64,000 nucleotides of DNA from Streptomyces sp. NBC_01224 (GCF_036002945.1 NZ_CP108529.1:5637001-5701000); one strand, 5' to 3'. Counted from the first letter of the stretch, positions 1 through 8,299 are shown. Notes: a model not told the origin generated them from the letters alone. Program-made: numbers and translations.

Positions 1-1091
1 TTTCCGAAGAGCTGAAGTCCCTCTCCTCGACCATGGGGTCGATCGAGGCCGTCCTGGACCTGGATGCGCTGAGGGCGGACATCGCCGCGCTCGAGGAGCA
101 GGCGGCCGCGCCATCCCTCTGGGACGACCCGGACGCGGCGCAGAAGATCACCAGCAAGCTTTCGCACCTCCAGGCCGAGGTCCGCAAGACCGAGGCCCTC
201 CGCGGCCGCATCGACGATCTCGAGGTCCTCTTCGAGCTCGCCCAGGACGAGGGCGACGCCGACGCCCTGGCCGAGGCCGAGTCCGAGCTGGAGTCCGTCA
301 AGAAGGCGCTCGACGAGATGGAGGTCCGTACCCTCCTCTCCGGCGAGTACGACTCCCGCGAGGCCCTGGTCAACATCCGGGCCGAGGCCGGTGGCGTGGA
401 CGCCGCCGACTTCGCCGAGAAGCTCCAGCGCATGTACATCCGCTGGGCCGAGCGGCACGGCTACAAGACCGAGGTCTACGAGACGTCGTACGCGGAAGAG
501 GCCGGCATCAAGTCGACCACCTTCGCCGTCCAGATCCCGTACGCCTACGGCACCCTCTCCGTCGAGCAGGGCACCCACCGGCTCGTCCGGATCTCGCCCT
601 TCGACAACCAGGGCCGCCGCCAGACGTCCTTCGCGGGTGTCGAGGTGCTGCCCGTGGTCGAGCAGACCGACCACATCGAGATCGACGAGTCGGAGCTGCG
701 CGTCGACGTGTACCGCTCGTCGGGCCCCGGCGGCCAGGGCGTCAACACCACGGACTCCGCGGTGCGCCTGACCCACCTCCCGACCGGCATCGTCGTCTCC
801 TGTCAGAACGAGCGCTCGCAGATCCAGAACAAGGCGTCCGCGATGAACGTCCTCCAGGCGAAGCTCCTTGAGCGCCGCCGCCAGGAGGAGCAGGCCAAGA
901 TGGACGCCCTCAAGGGCGACGGTGGCAACTCCTGGGGCAACCAGATGCGGTCCTACGTCCTGCACCCGTACCAGATGGTCAAGGACCTGCGTACGGAGTT
1001 CGAGATCGGCAACCCGGAAGCGGTCTTCAACGGCGAGATCGACGGCTTCCTGGAGGCGGGCATCCGCTGGCGCAAGCAGCGGGAGAAGTAG
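1..1091 (+). CDS. prfB: Peptide chain release factor 2 (5' end cut by window)
   Basis: Class I release factor that reads UGA/UAA in the ribosomal A site and triggers peptidyl-tRNA hydrolysis. The frame is open from base 3, and residues SEELKSLSST precede the first ATG at 33, so the true start lies upstream of the window. The RF2-type stop-codon-reading tripeptide SPF is at 594-602 and the catalytic GGQ motif at 729-737. The visible 352+ residues are close to full family length (~365). The RF2 programmed frameshift site, where present in other bacteria, would lie outside the window, so nothing can be said about autoregulation. A strong terminator follows, separating it from the next gene. Identification is secure because SPF distinguishes RF2 from RF1 (PxT). 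Confidence 0.97.
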   Translation, partial: SEELKSLSSTMGSIEAVLDLDALRADIAALEEQAAAPSLWDDPDAAQKITSKLSHLQAEVRKTEALRGRIDDLEVLFELAQDEGDADALAEAESELESVKKALDEMEVRTLLSGEYDSREALVNIRAEAGGVDAADFAEKLQRMYIRWAERHGYKTEVYETSYAEEAGIKSTTFAVQIPYAYGTLSVEQGTHRLVRISPFDNQGRRQTSFAGVEVLPVVEQTDHIEIDESELRVDVYRSSGPGGQGVNTTDSAVRLTHLPTGIVVSCQNERSQIQNKASAMNVLQAKLLERRRQEEQAKMDALKGDGGNSWGNQMRSYVLHPYQMVKDLRTEFEIGNPEAVFNGEIDGFLEAGIRWRKQREK

Positions 1092-1128
1092 GCGGGCCCC
1101 AGCAGTCTGTTGCTGCTTCCTGTTCTTA

Positions 1129-1172
1129 CGGCGGTGCCGGAATCCCGACGGGGTTTCCGGCACCGCCGTTTT
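1129..1172 (+). terminator. Rho-independent terminator of prfB
   Basis: A 14-bp perfect stem (1129-1142 pairs with 1155-1168), a 12-nt loop, then TTTT. It lies 38 bp after the prfB stop. Confidence 0.85.
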
Positions 1173-1495
1173 CGTCGGGGAGGGGTGCGGGGCGGCACCC
1201 GAAAGGGAGTTGGGGTTCCGAGTTGCGCAGGTGGCGTGGTGAGTGCGTCACAGTCGTGATTCTGAATGAAGGTCAACTGCTATCAAAGCGGTGCACATTG
1301 CACGGAACGGCCTTGACGCAGGCCTTAACTGTGGACAGGGTGCTAGGGCAGCATGCGTATGTCTGGGACGGGTGTGAACGGGGGCGGGCGGCGTGACCAC
1401 GGTTCCATGTGGCGCTGTTCGGAGCAAACCCCGCAGAGCCGGGGCCCGCATATGGCTGCTCCACTGACGAGAACAGCTACTGGGGGTAGCAGCAG
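1173..1495 (+). other. Non-coding stretch upstream of the collagen-like gene
   Basis: About 320 bp with no convincing gene. It holds GTGA-N5-TCAC at 1239-1251, which resembles a BldD-type half-site pair, and GTGCA-CAT-TGCAC at 1291-1303, a second inverted repeat. A TTGACG hexamer at 1313-1318 could be a -35 box, but no matching -10 box is clear at normal spacing. A G-rich ribosome-binding site lies just before the ATG at 1496. Assignment to a named regulator is speculative. Confidence 0.35.
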
Positions 1496-2416
1496 ATGAC
1501 CAAGAAGACGCGAGTGCGCGTCGCGCGCATAGCCGCAGGTGCGGTGATCGCGGCGGGTGCCTCGCTCACCGCTGCCGGTGTGGCGTCGGCCGCCGGTATC
1601 GGAATCGGGATCGGCGTGGACGCCGGTGACGCCTCCGTCAGCGCCCAGGTCGGCAACGCCGGCGAGGCCGGCGGTGGTAGCGGCGGGGAGCCCGGTGGCG
1701 TCGACACGGGCGGTACCACAGAAGGTGGTGCGGGCAGCGAGGGTGGTGCCGGCAGCGAGGGTGGTGCGGGCAGCGAGGGTGGCGCCGGTAACCAGGGTGG
1801 TGCGGGCAGCGAGGGTGGCGCGGGCAACCAGGGTGGCGCGGGCAGCGAGGGTGGTGCCGGTAACCAGGGTGGTGCGGGCAGCGAGGGTGGTGCGGGCAAC
1901 CAGGGTGGTGCGGGTAACCAGGGTGGTGCCGGTAACCAGGGTGGTGCGGGCAGCGAGGGTGGCGCGGGTAACCAGGGTGGCGCGGGTAACCAGGGTGGTG
2001 CCGGTAACCAGGGTGGCGCGGGCAACCAGGGTGGCGCGGGCAACCAGGGTGGCGCGGGCAACCAGGGTGGTGCCGGTAACCAGGGTGGCGCGGGCAACCA
2101 GGGTGGTGCCTCGCACGGCGGCGCGACCGGTGGCGACACCGGCTCCACCACCGGTAACGCCTCCGCAGGCTCCGCGACCGGTGGCGGCGGCGCCGACACG
2201 TGCACCGTCGACCTCGACGGCGCGAAGTGCGCGGACAACACCACCCCCGACTCGGCCGGCAACCAGCCGGTCGAGCAGGGCAAGGGCAAGGACGAGCTCG
2301 CCGAGACCGGTGCCGCCGAGACCACGTTCCTGCTGGTCGGCGCCGCGACGATGATTGCCGGAGGCATCGGCTTCCGGATCCTGCCGCGCCTCGTGAACGG
2401 CCGTACGGTCGCCTAA
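1496..2416 (+). CDS. Collagen-like Gly-rich surface protein with LAETG sorting signal
   Basis: Predicted secreted, cell-wall-anchored protein of 306 aa. Residues 1-32 form a signal peptide (basic start, Ala-rich core, VASA-A cleavage site). Residues 77-202 are 21 uninterrupted hexapeptides GGAG(SE/NQ), that is a strict Gly-X-Y periodicity like collagen but without proline. A short region with two Cys follows, then LAETG, a hydrophobic segment and a basic tail, the layout of a class E sortase (LAXTG) substrate. No sortase gene lies in the window. Homotrimeric collagen-like folding is an inference from periodicity; absence of proline makes it less certain. It is flanked by terminators and is probably monocistronic. 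Confidence 0.85.
   Translation: MTKKTRVRVARIAAGAVIAAGASLTAAGVASAAGIGIGIGVDAGDASVSAQVGNAGEAGGGSGGEPGGVDTGGTTEGGAGSEGGAGSEGGAGSEGGAGNQGGAGSEGGAGNQGGAGSEGGAGNQGGAGSEGGAGNQGGAGNQGGAGNQGGAGSEGGAGNQGGAGNQGGAGNQGGAGNQGGAGNQGGAGNQGGAGNQGGAGNQGGASHGGATGGDTGSTTGNASAGSATGGGGADTCTVDLDGAKCADNTTPDSAGNQPVEQGKGKDELAETGAAETTFLLVGAATMIAGGIGFRILPRLVNGRTVA
1724..2101 (+). repeat. 21 x 18-bp in-frame tandem repeat
   Basis: Twenty-one 18-bp units, each encoding GGAGSE or GGAGNQ. Units 1, 2, 3, 5, 7, 9 and 13 are SE; all others are NQ. Third-position drift (ggt/ggc, gcg/gcc) shows the array is not freshly amplified throughout, but the run of NQ units 14-21 looks more homogeneous. Length variation between strains would be expected from slippage or unequal exchange. 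Confidence 0.95.
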
Positions 2417-2442
2417 GGGCCGCCTGCGGTAACAGCTACGCA

Positions 2443-2484
2443 CAGAGGGGCCCGGGACGCCAGTCGGCATCCCGGGCCCCTCTG
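2443..2484. terminator. Bidirectional hairpin between convergent genes
   Basis: A 15-bp perfect stem (2443-2457 with 2470-2484) in the gap between the convergent Gly-rich gene and the small zinc-ribbon gene. It can serve both transcripts. Confidence 0.7.
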
Positions 2485-2525
2485 CGTACACGTACACGCT
2501 CTTGCAGGCGGACGGACGGCCTCGA

Positions 2526-2726
2526 CTACACGGTCTGGTGCGCCAGCAGCGCCAGCGCGCCCAGCAGCACCACCAGCAGGGCCACCAGCGTCACAGGGCT
2601 CAGCCCCGCGAACATTCCCTGCTCCTGTTCCTGCTGCAGCCGTGCGCGGCTGGCCCGGCACACAGGGCAACGGCCCTCGTTCACAGGCGCCGCGCAGTTT
2701 GCGCACACCAGTCGGTCATAGGTCAT
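2526..2726 (-). CDS. Small zinc-ribbon membrane protein
   Basis: A 66-aa protein starting at the ATG at 2726, which has a GGAGGAGG-like ribosome-binding site directly upstream. Two CxxC pairs (CANC and CPVC) near the N-terminus form a likely zinc ribbon. A short charged linker follows, and residues ~43-62 are one hydrophobic segment, so it should be a tail-anchored membrane protein with the zinc ribbon in the cytosol. It lies convergent to the collagen-like gene and divergent from ftsE. The family is common in streptomycetes but I do not know its function. Confidence 0.7.
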   Translation of the reverse strand: MTYDRLVCANCAAPVNEGRCPVCRASRARLQQEQEQGMFAGLSPVTLVALLVVLLGALALLAHQTV

Positions 2727-2995
2727 GCGCTTTCCTCCTCCCGCGCGGCGGAGCCGCATACGTCCTCACTCCGCACAACGCTCATGGAAACGCAACTGTT
2801 CCCCCCACCACTGTGCCAGCTCGCGCGGATTTCGGCGCGGCCCGCCGGACATCACCCGTTCCATAGCGCTTCGGCCCCGGCGCCGACCAGTCCCGTTCCG
2901 TCATAAATCGCCCATCCCCGGACGCGCGCCTGCACGCGTCAGCCCGGTTCGCGTATGGTCACGCACACCTACTCCCGGCCGACCGTGGTGCATCC

Positions 2996-3685
2996 GTGAT
3001 CCGATTCGACAACGTCTCCAAGACCTACCCGAAGCAGAGCCGTCCCGCTCTACGGGATGTGTCTCTCGATATCGAGAAGGGCGAGTTCGTCTTCCTGGTG
3101 GGCTCCTCCGGCTCCGGCAAGTCCACCTTCATGCGACTCATCCTCCGCGAAGAGCGCGCCAGCCAGGGCATGGTTCACGTCCTGGGCAAGGACCTGGCGC
3201 GCATGTCCAACTGGAAGGTGCCGCACATGCGCCGCCAGTTGGGCACGGTGTTCCAGGACTTCCGCCTCCTCCCCAACAAGACCGTCGCGGAGAACGTTGC
3301 GTTCGCGCAGGAGGTCATCGGCAAGCCGCGCGGTGAGATCCGCAAGGCGGTGCCCCAGGTCCTCGACCTGGTCGGCCTCGGCGGCAAGGAGGACCGGATG
3401 CCCGGTGAGCTCTCCGGTGGTGAGCAGCAGCGCGTGGCGATCGCGCGGGCGTTCGTGAACCGTCCGATGCTGCTGATCGCGGACGAGCCGACCGGCAACC
3501 TCGACCCGCAGACCTCCGTCGGCATCATGAAGCTGCTGGACCGGATCAACCGGACCGGCACCACTGTGATCATGGCGACTCACGACCAGAACATCGTCGA
3601 CCAGATGCGCAAGCGCGTCATCGAGCTGGAGCAGGGCCGTCTCGTACGCGACCAGGCCCGCGGCGTCTACGGCTACCAGCACTGA
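2996..3685 (+). CDS. ftsE: Cell division ATP-binding protein FtsE
   Basis: ATPase of the FtsEX ABC complex, which couples the division machinery to peptidoglycan hydrolysis rather than transporting a solute. It is 229 aa, the usual family length. The Walker A motif GSSGSGKST is at residues 36-44, the signature LSGGEQQR is followed by the Walker B stretch LLIADEPTGNLD, and the switch histidine lies in ATHD. The GTG start at 2996 gives the conserved N-terminus MIRFDNVSKTY. ftsX follows after 23 bp and is almost certainly co-transcribed. Confidence 0.97.
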   Translation: MIRFDNVSKTYPKQSRPALRDVSLDIEKGEFVFLVGSSGSGKSTFMRLILREERASQGMVHVLGKDLARMSNWKVPHMRRQLGTVFQDFRLLPNKTVAENVAFAQEVIGKPRGEIRKAVPQVLDLVGLGGKEDRMPGELSGGEQQRVAIARAFVNRPMLLIADEPTGNLDPQTSVGIMKLLDRINRTGTTVIMATHDQNIVDQMRKRVIELEQGRLVRDQARGVYGYQH

Positions 3686-3708
3686 GCATCGAGCACTGAA
3701 AGGACGCC

Positions 3709-4626
3709 ATGCGCGCCCAGTTCGTCCTGTCGGAGATCGGCGTCGGCCTCCGTCGCAACCTCACGATGACCTTCGCCGTCGTCGTCTCCGTCGCCCTCTC
3801 GCTCGCCCTGTTCGGCGGCGCGCTGCTCATGCGCGAGCAGGTCAGCACGATGAAGGACTACTGGTACGACAAGGTCAACGTCTCGATCTTCCTGTGCAGC
3901 AAGAGTGATGTGACCTCGACGCCCAAGTGCGCCAAGGGCGCCGTCACCGCCGAGCAGAAGAAGGAGATCGAGGGCGACCTCAAGAAGATGGACGCCGTCC
4001 AGACGGTCACGTACGAGTCGGCCGACCAGGCGTACAAGCACTACCAGCAGCAGTTCGGCGACTCTCCCATGGCGAGCAACATCACGCCGGACCAGATGCA
4101 GGAGTCGTTCCGGGTCAAGCTCCACGACCCGAAGAAGTACAAGGTCGTCGCCACCGCCTTCGCCGGCCGTGACGGGGTGCAGTCCGTCCAGGACCAGAGA
4201 TCCATCCTGGACAACCTCTTCCAGCTGATGAACGGCATGAATGTGGCCGCCCTCTTCGTGATGGCGCTGATGCTGGTCATTGCGCTGATGCTGATCGTGA
4301 ACACCGTCCGGGTGTCCGCGTTCAGCCGACGGCGCGAAACCGGCATCATGCGGCTCGTCGGCGCATCCGGCTTCTACATCCAGATGCCGTTCATCATGGA
4401 GGCCGCGTTCGCCGGTCTCATCGGTGGTGTGCTCGCCTGCGTGATGCTGCTGGCCGGCCGGTACTTCCTGATCGACGGCGGTCTGGCACTGCAGAGCAAG
4501 CTGAATCTGATCGACTTCATCGGCTGGGACGCGGTCTTCACCAAGCTGCCCCTGGTCCTGGCAATCGGTCTGCTGATGCCCGCCGTTGCCGCTCTCTTCG
4601 CGCTCCGCAAGTACCTGAAGGTGTGA
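3709..4626 (+). CDS. ftsX: Cell division membrane protein FtsX
   Basis: Membrane partner of FtsE, 305 aa. It has one transmembrane segment near residues 20-42, a large extracytoplasmic domain (~45-175) that in the family contacts cell wall hydrolases or their activators, and three further membrane segments in the C-terminal third. An AAAGGAC ribosome-binding site precedes the ATG. The sequence carries the FtsX-type cytoplasmic loop with SRRRETGIMRLVGAS. The operon ends in a very strong terminator. Confidence 0.96.
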   Translation: MRAQFVLSEIGVGLRRNLTMTFAVVVSVALSLALFGGALLMREQVSTMKDYWYDKVNVSIFLCSKSDVTSTPKCAKGAVTAEQKKEIEGDLKKMDAVQTVTYESADQAYKHYQQQFGDSPMASNITPDQMQESFRVKLHDPKKYKVVATAFAGRDGVQSVQDQRSILDNLFQLMNGMNVAALFVMALMLVIALMLIVNTVRVSAFSRRRETGIMRLVGASGFYIQMPFIMEAAFAGLIGGVLACVMLLAGRYFLIDGGLALQSKLNLIDFIGWDAVFTKLPLVLAIGLLMPAVAALFALRKYLKV

Positions 4627-4630
4627 CAAG

Positions 4631-4674
4631 CGCCCCTGTGGCGCACGGCCAACCGGCCGTGCGCCACAGGGGCG
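4631..4674 (+). terminator. Terminator of ftsEX
   Basis: A perfect 20-bp stem (4631-4650 with 4655-4674), AACC loop, then TTGTCCT. It lies 4 bp after the ftsX stop and only 19 bp before the next start codon. Confidence 0.88.
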
Positions 4675-4693
4675 TTGTCCTAGACTCGACGCC

Positions 4694-5881
4694 ATGTCGG
4701 GCCCCACACAATGTTTCGGGCCCCGCGGTGTGCGCCGCGGGGCGGCCCTGACATTGGTCTTCGCGACCGTGCTGGCCACCGCGGCGGCCACCGGCTCGCT
4801 GCCGCACGACGGCGCGAAGTCCTCGGGCATAGCGGCGCGTTCCGTCGCCTCCACCGTCGACGGCGACGAGGTGGCCGACGCCGCCGCCCGCGCCGTCGCC
4901 GACGGCAAGTCCGGTAAGGAGGCGGCCGAGGAGGCCGTCAGCCGCAGCGGCGACCGCTGGGGCGCGGTGTACGACGAGCGGCAGTACGAGGAGTTCGAGC
5001 AGGCCCTCGACGGCTCGTACACCGGTGTCGGGATCGCCGCGAAGCGCTCCGCGGACGGGCTGGTCGAGGTGGCCCGGGTCCAGCCCGGCGGCCCCGCCGA
5101 CCGGGTCGGCATCGAGCCGGGCGATCTGCTCCGTACGATCGACGGTCACCGGATCGACAAGCGCCCCGTTGCCGAGGCCGTGGCCCTGCTGCGCGGAGAC
5201 CGTACGGAGGCGGGCGCGGGCACCACCGTCGTGCTGGCGGTCCAGCGGGGCGCCGCCCTTCGGACCGAGACGCTGCGCCGGGCCAGGCTCAGCACCGAGG
5301 CCGTCACCGTCCGGCGCATCGGACCGGACCGTTCCGATCCCTCGTCGGCTGTACTGATCGAGGTCGACTCGTTCACCAGGGGCTCGGGTGCCAGGATCCA
5401 CGACGCGGTCCGGGACGCACCGGCGGGCGCCGGGGTGCTCCTCGATCTGCGCGGCAACTCCGGCGGCCTGGTCACCGAGGCCGTGACCGCCGCCTCCGCC
5501 TTCCTGGACGGCGGCCTGGTCGCCACGTACGACGTGCACGGCGAGCAGCGCGCCCTCTACGCGCAGCCGGGCGGTGACACCGTCCGCCCCCTCGTCGTCC
5601 TCGTCGACGGCGGCACGATGAGCGCCGCCGAGCTCCTCACCGGCGCGCTCCAGGACCGGGGCCGCGCCGTCACCGTCGGATCGCGCACCTTCGGCAAGGG
5701 TTCGGTCCAGATGCCCAGCAAGCTCCCGGGCGGCTCGGTGGCCGAGCTGACCGTCGGCCACTACCGCACCCCGGCGGGCCGCGGCGTCGACGGCCGCGGC
5801 ATCACCCCGGACCTCGCGGTCAGCTCCGGGGCCGAGCGGCGGGCCGAGACGGTATTGAGTGGCCTCGGGGGTGGGTCGTAG
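4694..5881 (+). CDS. S41 (C-terminal processing) peptidase with PDZ domain
   Basis: Secreted or membrane-tethered serine protease of the CtpA/Prc family, 395 aa. An N-terminal hydrophobic segment (residues ~18-36) acts as signal or anchor. A helical stretch is followed by a PDZ domain (~110-190) that would bind substrate C-termini. The S41 core contains the catalytic serine in GGTMSAAE (Ser310) and the general-base lysine in FGKGSVQ (Lys335). It lies between ftsEX and smpB, an order conserved in Streptomyces as far as I recall. Because the ftsX terminator is only 19 bp upstream of its ATG, its promoter may lie in or before that hairpin, or expression relies on read-through. Confidence 0.93.
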   Translation: MSGPTQCFGPRGVRRGAALTLVFATVLATAAATGSLPHDGAKSSGIAARSVASTVDGDEVADAAARAVADGKSGKEAAEEAVSRSGDRWGAVYDERQYEEFEQALDGSYTGVGIAAKRSADGLVEVARVQPGGPADRVGIEPGDLLRTIDGHRIDKRPVAEAVALLRGDRTEAGAGTTVVLAVQRGAALRTETLRRARLSTEAVTVRRIGPDRSDPSSAVLIEVDSFTRGSGARIHDAVRDAPAGAGVLLDLRGNSGGLVTEAVTAASAFLDGGLVATYDVHGEQRALYAQPGGDTVRPLVVLVDGGTMSAAELLTGALQDRGRAVTVGSRTFGKGSVQMPSKLPGGSVAELTVGHYRTPAGRGVDGRGITPDLAVSSGAERRAETVLSGLGGGS

Positions 5882-5899
5882 TGCGAAAATGGCCTCACT

Positions 5900-6388
5900 A
5901 TGGCTAAGGAAAAGGACACAGGGCGCAAGCTCATCGCGCAGAACAAGAAGGCGCGGCACGACTACCACATCGTCGACACCTACGAGTGCGGTCTCGTACT
6001 CATGGGTACCGAGGTCAAGTCGCTGCGGCTGGGCCGGGCCTCCCTGGTGGACGGCTTCGTCCAGATCGACGGGGGCGAGGCCTGGCTGCACAACATCCAC
6101 GTCCCTGAGTACGTGCAGGGGACCTGGACGAACCACTCTGCCAAGCGGAAGCGCAAGCTGCTGCTGCACCGGGCGGAGATCGACAAGCTGGAGTCGAAGT
6201 CGGGCGAGACGGGTCACACGATCGTGCCGCTCGCGCTGTACTTCAAGGACAGCCGGGTCAAGGTCGAGATCGCGCTCGCCAAGGGCAAGAAGGAGTACGA
6301 CAAGCGGCAGACCCTGCGCGAGAAGCAGGATCTGAGGGAGACCAACCGCGCGATCTCGGCAGCGCGCCGGCGCCAGCGCAGCGCGTAG
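5900..6388 (+). CDS. smpB: SsrA-binding protein SmpB
   Basis: Small basic protein of 162 aa that binds the tRNA-like domain of tmRNA and delivers it to stalled ribosomes. The family core is visible: NKKARHDYHIVDTYECGLVL, GTEVKSLR, and a basic C-terminal tail (RETNRAISAARRRQRSA) that probes the empty mRNA channel. It lies 18 bp after the S41 protease gene and about 120 bp before ssrA, its functional RNA partner. Confidence 0.97.
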   Translation: MAKEKDTGRKLIAQNKKARHDYHIVDTYECGLVLMGTEVKSLRLGRASLVDGFVQIDGGEAWLHNIHVPEYVQGTWTNHSAKRKRKLLLHRAEIDKLESKSGETGHTIVPLALYFKDSRVKVEIALAKGKKEYDKRQTLREKQDLRETNRAISAARRRQRSA

Positions 6389-6456
6389 CCGGCGCGTACG
6401 GGCCGGGCCGGCGGCGGCCCGCAGGAATAGGCTGGCATCGTGGTGCGTTGGTCACG

Positions 6457-6462
6457 TACGAT
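6457..6462 (+). promoter_or_regulatory. Possible -10 box for ssrA
   Basis: TACGAT about 45 bp upstream of the mature tmRNA 5' end, which would give a short 5' leader removed by RNase P. The -35 region (TGGCAT near 6433) is weak. Confidence 0.35.
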
Positions 6463-6506
6463 GGGACTGCACTCCACAGCGGGTGCGCGTTTTGAAAACA
6501 CAACAT

Positions 6507-6894
6507 GGGGATGATCGGTTTCGACAGCGGATGTCGAAGCAGGGGAAGCGAGCCGAGGAAGCGGCAATGATCTCGTAAACCATATGTCGCAACCAATAAT
6601 CGCCAATTCCAAGAGCGATTCCCAGTCCTTCGCCCTCGCTGCCTAATAAGCAGTGAGTGAGGGACCCTTAATGGGTGTCAGCCCGGGGGTGTTCCCGACC
6701 CGGACCCTGGCATAATCTAGGGGACTAAACCACTGATCCCGGTCACGGGGTTCGGTGGGAAATCAAACAGTGACTGAGCCCGTCGGAGACTTGTTCGCGA
6801 GATCTCCGGGGCCGAGAAAATCGCAGCGAACTGCGCTCGGAGAAGCCCTGATTCTGCACCGTTGGACGCGGGTTCGATTCCCGCCATCTCCACA
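6507..6894 (+). ncRNA. ssrA: Transfer-messenger RNA (tmRNA, SsrA)
   Basis: One-piece tmRNA that rescues stalled ribosomes with SmpB. The 5' end GGGGATG pairs with CATCTCC at 6885-6891 to form the acceptor stem, and the T-arm sequence GGTTCGATTCCC is at 6871-6882. The tag reading frame starts with the resume codon GCC at 6602 and encodes ANSKSDSQSFALAA, followed by tandem TAA stops at 6644-6649. The FALAA end is the usual ClpXP/ClpAP-type degron. Genomic sequence after the discriminator A (6892) is CA, so a full CCA is not encoded and must be added. A terminator follows. Confidence 0.96.
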
Positions 6895-6909
6895 ATTCCC
6901 ATGTGAACG

Positions 6910-6943
6910 AGGACCTCGTTGCCCACCGGCAACGGGGTCCTTG
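6910..6943 (+). terminator. Terminator of ssrA
   Basis: A 14-bp stem with one G-U pair (6910-6923 with 6928-6941), CACC loop, then TGTTTTT, 16 bp after the tmRNA. Confidence 0.88.
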
Positions 6944-6958
6944 TTTTTGTGCCGGCCA

Positions 6959-8215
6959 TCAGTTCCGGGGGGCCCGGACCCCGGCCGCCGCGACGGTCAG
7001 CGCCAGTCCTGCCGCGCACACCGGTACGACATAGCCCGTCACCTGCCCCGTGTGCTCGACCATCCAGCCGCCGGTCGCCGAACCCACGGCTGTCCCACCG
7101 AGCAGCGCGGTCACGGCCAGGGTCATGCCCTCGTTCAACTGGCTCCCGGGGGTGAGGCGTTGCACCAGCGTCATGCCGGTGACCATGGTCGGAGCCGTCG
7201 CCGCACCGGCCAGCAGCAGCGCGCCCGCGAGGGCGAGCAGCGAATCCGTCGAGGAGACGGCCAGCAGCGGCAGGGACATCAGCGCCGTCATTCCCGTCAG
7301 GCAGCCCAGCAGTCGGCGCCGGATGTCCGCGACCGGGCGCAGCGATCCGTACAGCAGTCCCGTCACACATGATCCGGCAGCCTGGAGGGCCAGGATCGCG
7401 CCCCCGGCATGGGCGATCGTGACGACCTCCATCGCGCCGAAGACCGCGCCGGTGGCGAGGAAGGCGGCGAGCAGGGCCGGCATGCCCGGGGCGCGGAGCG
7501 GGGAGCCCGCGTGGGTGCGGGGTGCCACCGGCGGTTCGGTGGCGCGCTGGGCGGCGAAGATCAGCACGCCGGTCATCAGCAGGATCGCCCCGACGAGTGT
7601 TCCGGCCTCCGGGAAGAGCGCCGCGCACAGCAGGGCGGCGAGGGCCGGGCCGAGCATGAAGCAGAGTTCGTCGGCGGCCTGCTCGAAGGAGTTCGCGGTG
7701 TGCAGGGTGGCCGGATCGCCCCGGTGCAGATGGGCCCAGCGGGCCCGGGACATCCCGCCGGTGTTGGGGGTGGTGGCGGTCGCGGCGTAGGAGGCGAAGA
7801 GCGTCCAGGCCGGGGCCCCGTAGTGCACGCAGAGCAGCAGTGCCAGCGATCCGAGCGCGGCGATCGCGGTGGCGGGCACGGCGACCCTGGCCTGTCCGTA
7901 CCTGTCGACGAGCCGGGCCGTCCAGGGCGCGACCACCGCCGTCGCGGCGAGGCCGGTCGCGGTCACGGCGCCGGCCAGGGCGTACGAGCCGCGCGAACCG
8001 GCGATCATGATCACCGCACTGACGCTGAACATGCCCATGGGAAGCCGGGCGAGGAGATTGCCCGCGGTGAAGGCGCGCGCACCCGGGGTGGCGAGCAGCC
8101 GGCGGTACGGGTTGGTGGGCGCCGGCCCGGCGGCGGCGGTGCGCGGGGTCATGACCAGCAGGTCCCCGGAGACGGCGAGCATGGGGTCGGTGTGCGGGGC
8201 TCTCTCGTACGGCAT
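6959..8215 (-). CDS. Major facilitator superfamily transporter
   Basis: Integral membrane protein of 418 aa with about 12 hydrophobic segments and an MFS loop (WTARLVDRYGQAR) between segments 2 and 3. Substrate is unknown; the profile is that of a drug or metabolite efflux protein. The start at 8215 gives a hydrophilic N-terminus of ~45 residues; an internal ATG (MTPRTAAA) is possible. It is transcribed divergently from a LysR-type regulator across an 84-bp gap with nested inverted repeats, so the regulator probably controls it. The 3' end converges on ssrA's terminator. Confidence 0.88.
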   Translation of the reverse strand: MPYERAPHTDPMLAVSGDLLVMTPRTAAAGPAPTNPYRRLLATPGARAFTAGNLLARLPMGMFSVSAVIMIAGSRGSYALAGAVTATGLAATAVVAPWTARLVDRYGQARVAVPATAIAALGSLALLLCVHYGAPAWTLFASYAATATTPNTGGMSRARWAHLHRGDPATLHTANSFEQAADELCFMLGPALAALLCAALFPEAGTLVGAILLMTGVLIFAAQRATEPPVAPRTHAGSPLRAPGMPALLAAFLATGAVFGAMEVVTIAHAGGAILALQAAGSCVTGLLYGSLRPVADIRRRLLGCLTGMTALMSLPLLAVSSTDSLLALAGALLLAGAATAPTMVTGMTLVQRLTPGSQLNEGMTLAVTALLGGTAVGSATGGWMVEHTGQVTGYVVPVCAAGLALTVAAAGVRAPRN

Positions 8216-8250
8216 GGATCAACCCTCACGGCACACGGGCCATGGGGTCC

Positions 8251-8285
8251 AACACCTTCTCCGTACCGATTAACGCATCGGTGTT
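8251..8285. promoter_or_regulatory. Candidate LysR operator in divergent promoter
   Basis: ACCGAT-N6-ATCGGT at 8265-8282, overlapped by the outer pair AACACC (8251-8256) and GGTGTT (8280-8285). It sits between the divergent MFS and LysR genes, the usual location of a LysR-family activation/autoregulation site. Confidence 0.5.
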
Positions 8286-8299
8286 GTAAATTCCTGGGT

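Noticed and set aside
1724..2101. CRISPR-like regular array
   Set aside because: Units are contiguous 18-mers with no spacers, in frame with a protein.
1343..2497. Long minus-strand frame opposite the Gly-rich gene
   Set aside because: It is the reverse image of the 18-bp repeat (TTLVART-like repeats); no start signal and the + strand has signal peptide and sorting motif.
7409..8299. Long open frame running into the LysR gene from upstream
   Set aside because: It is antisense to a clear MFS gene, is Gly/Arg-rich low complexity, and would add ~300 residues with no family support before a normal LysR N-terminus.
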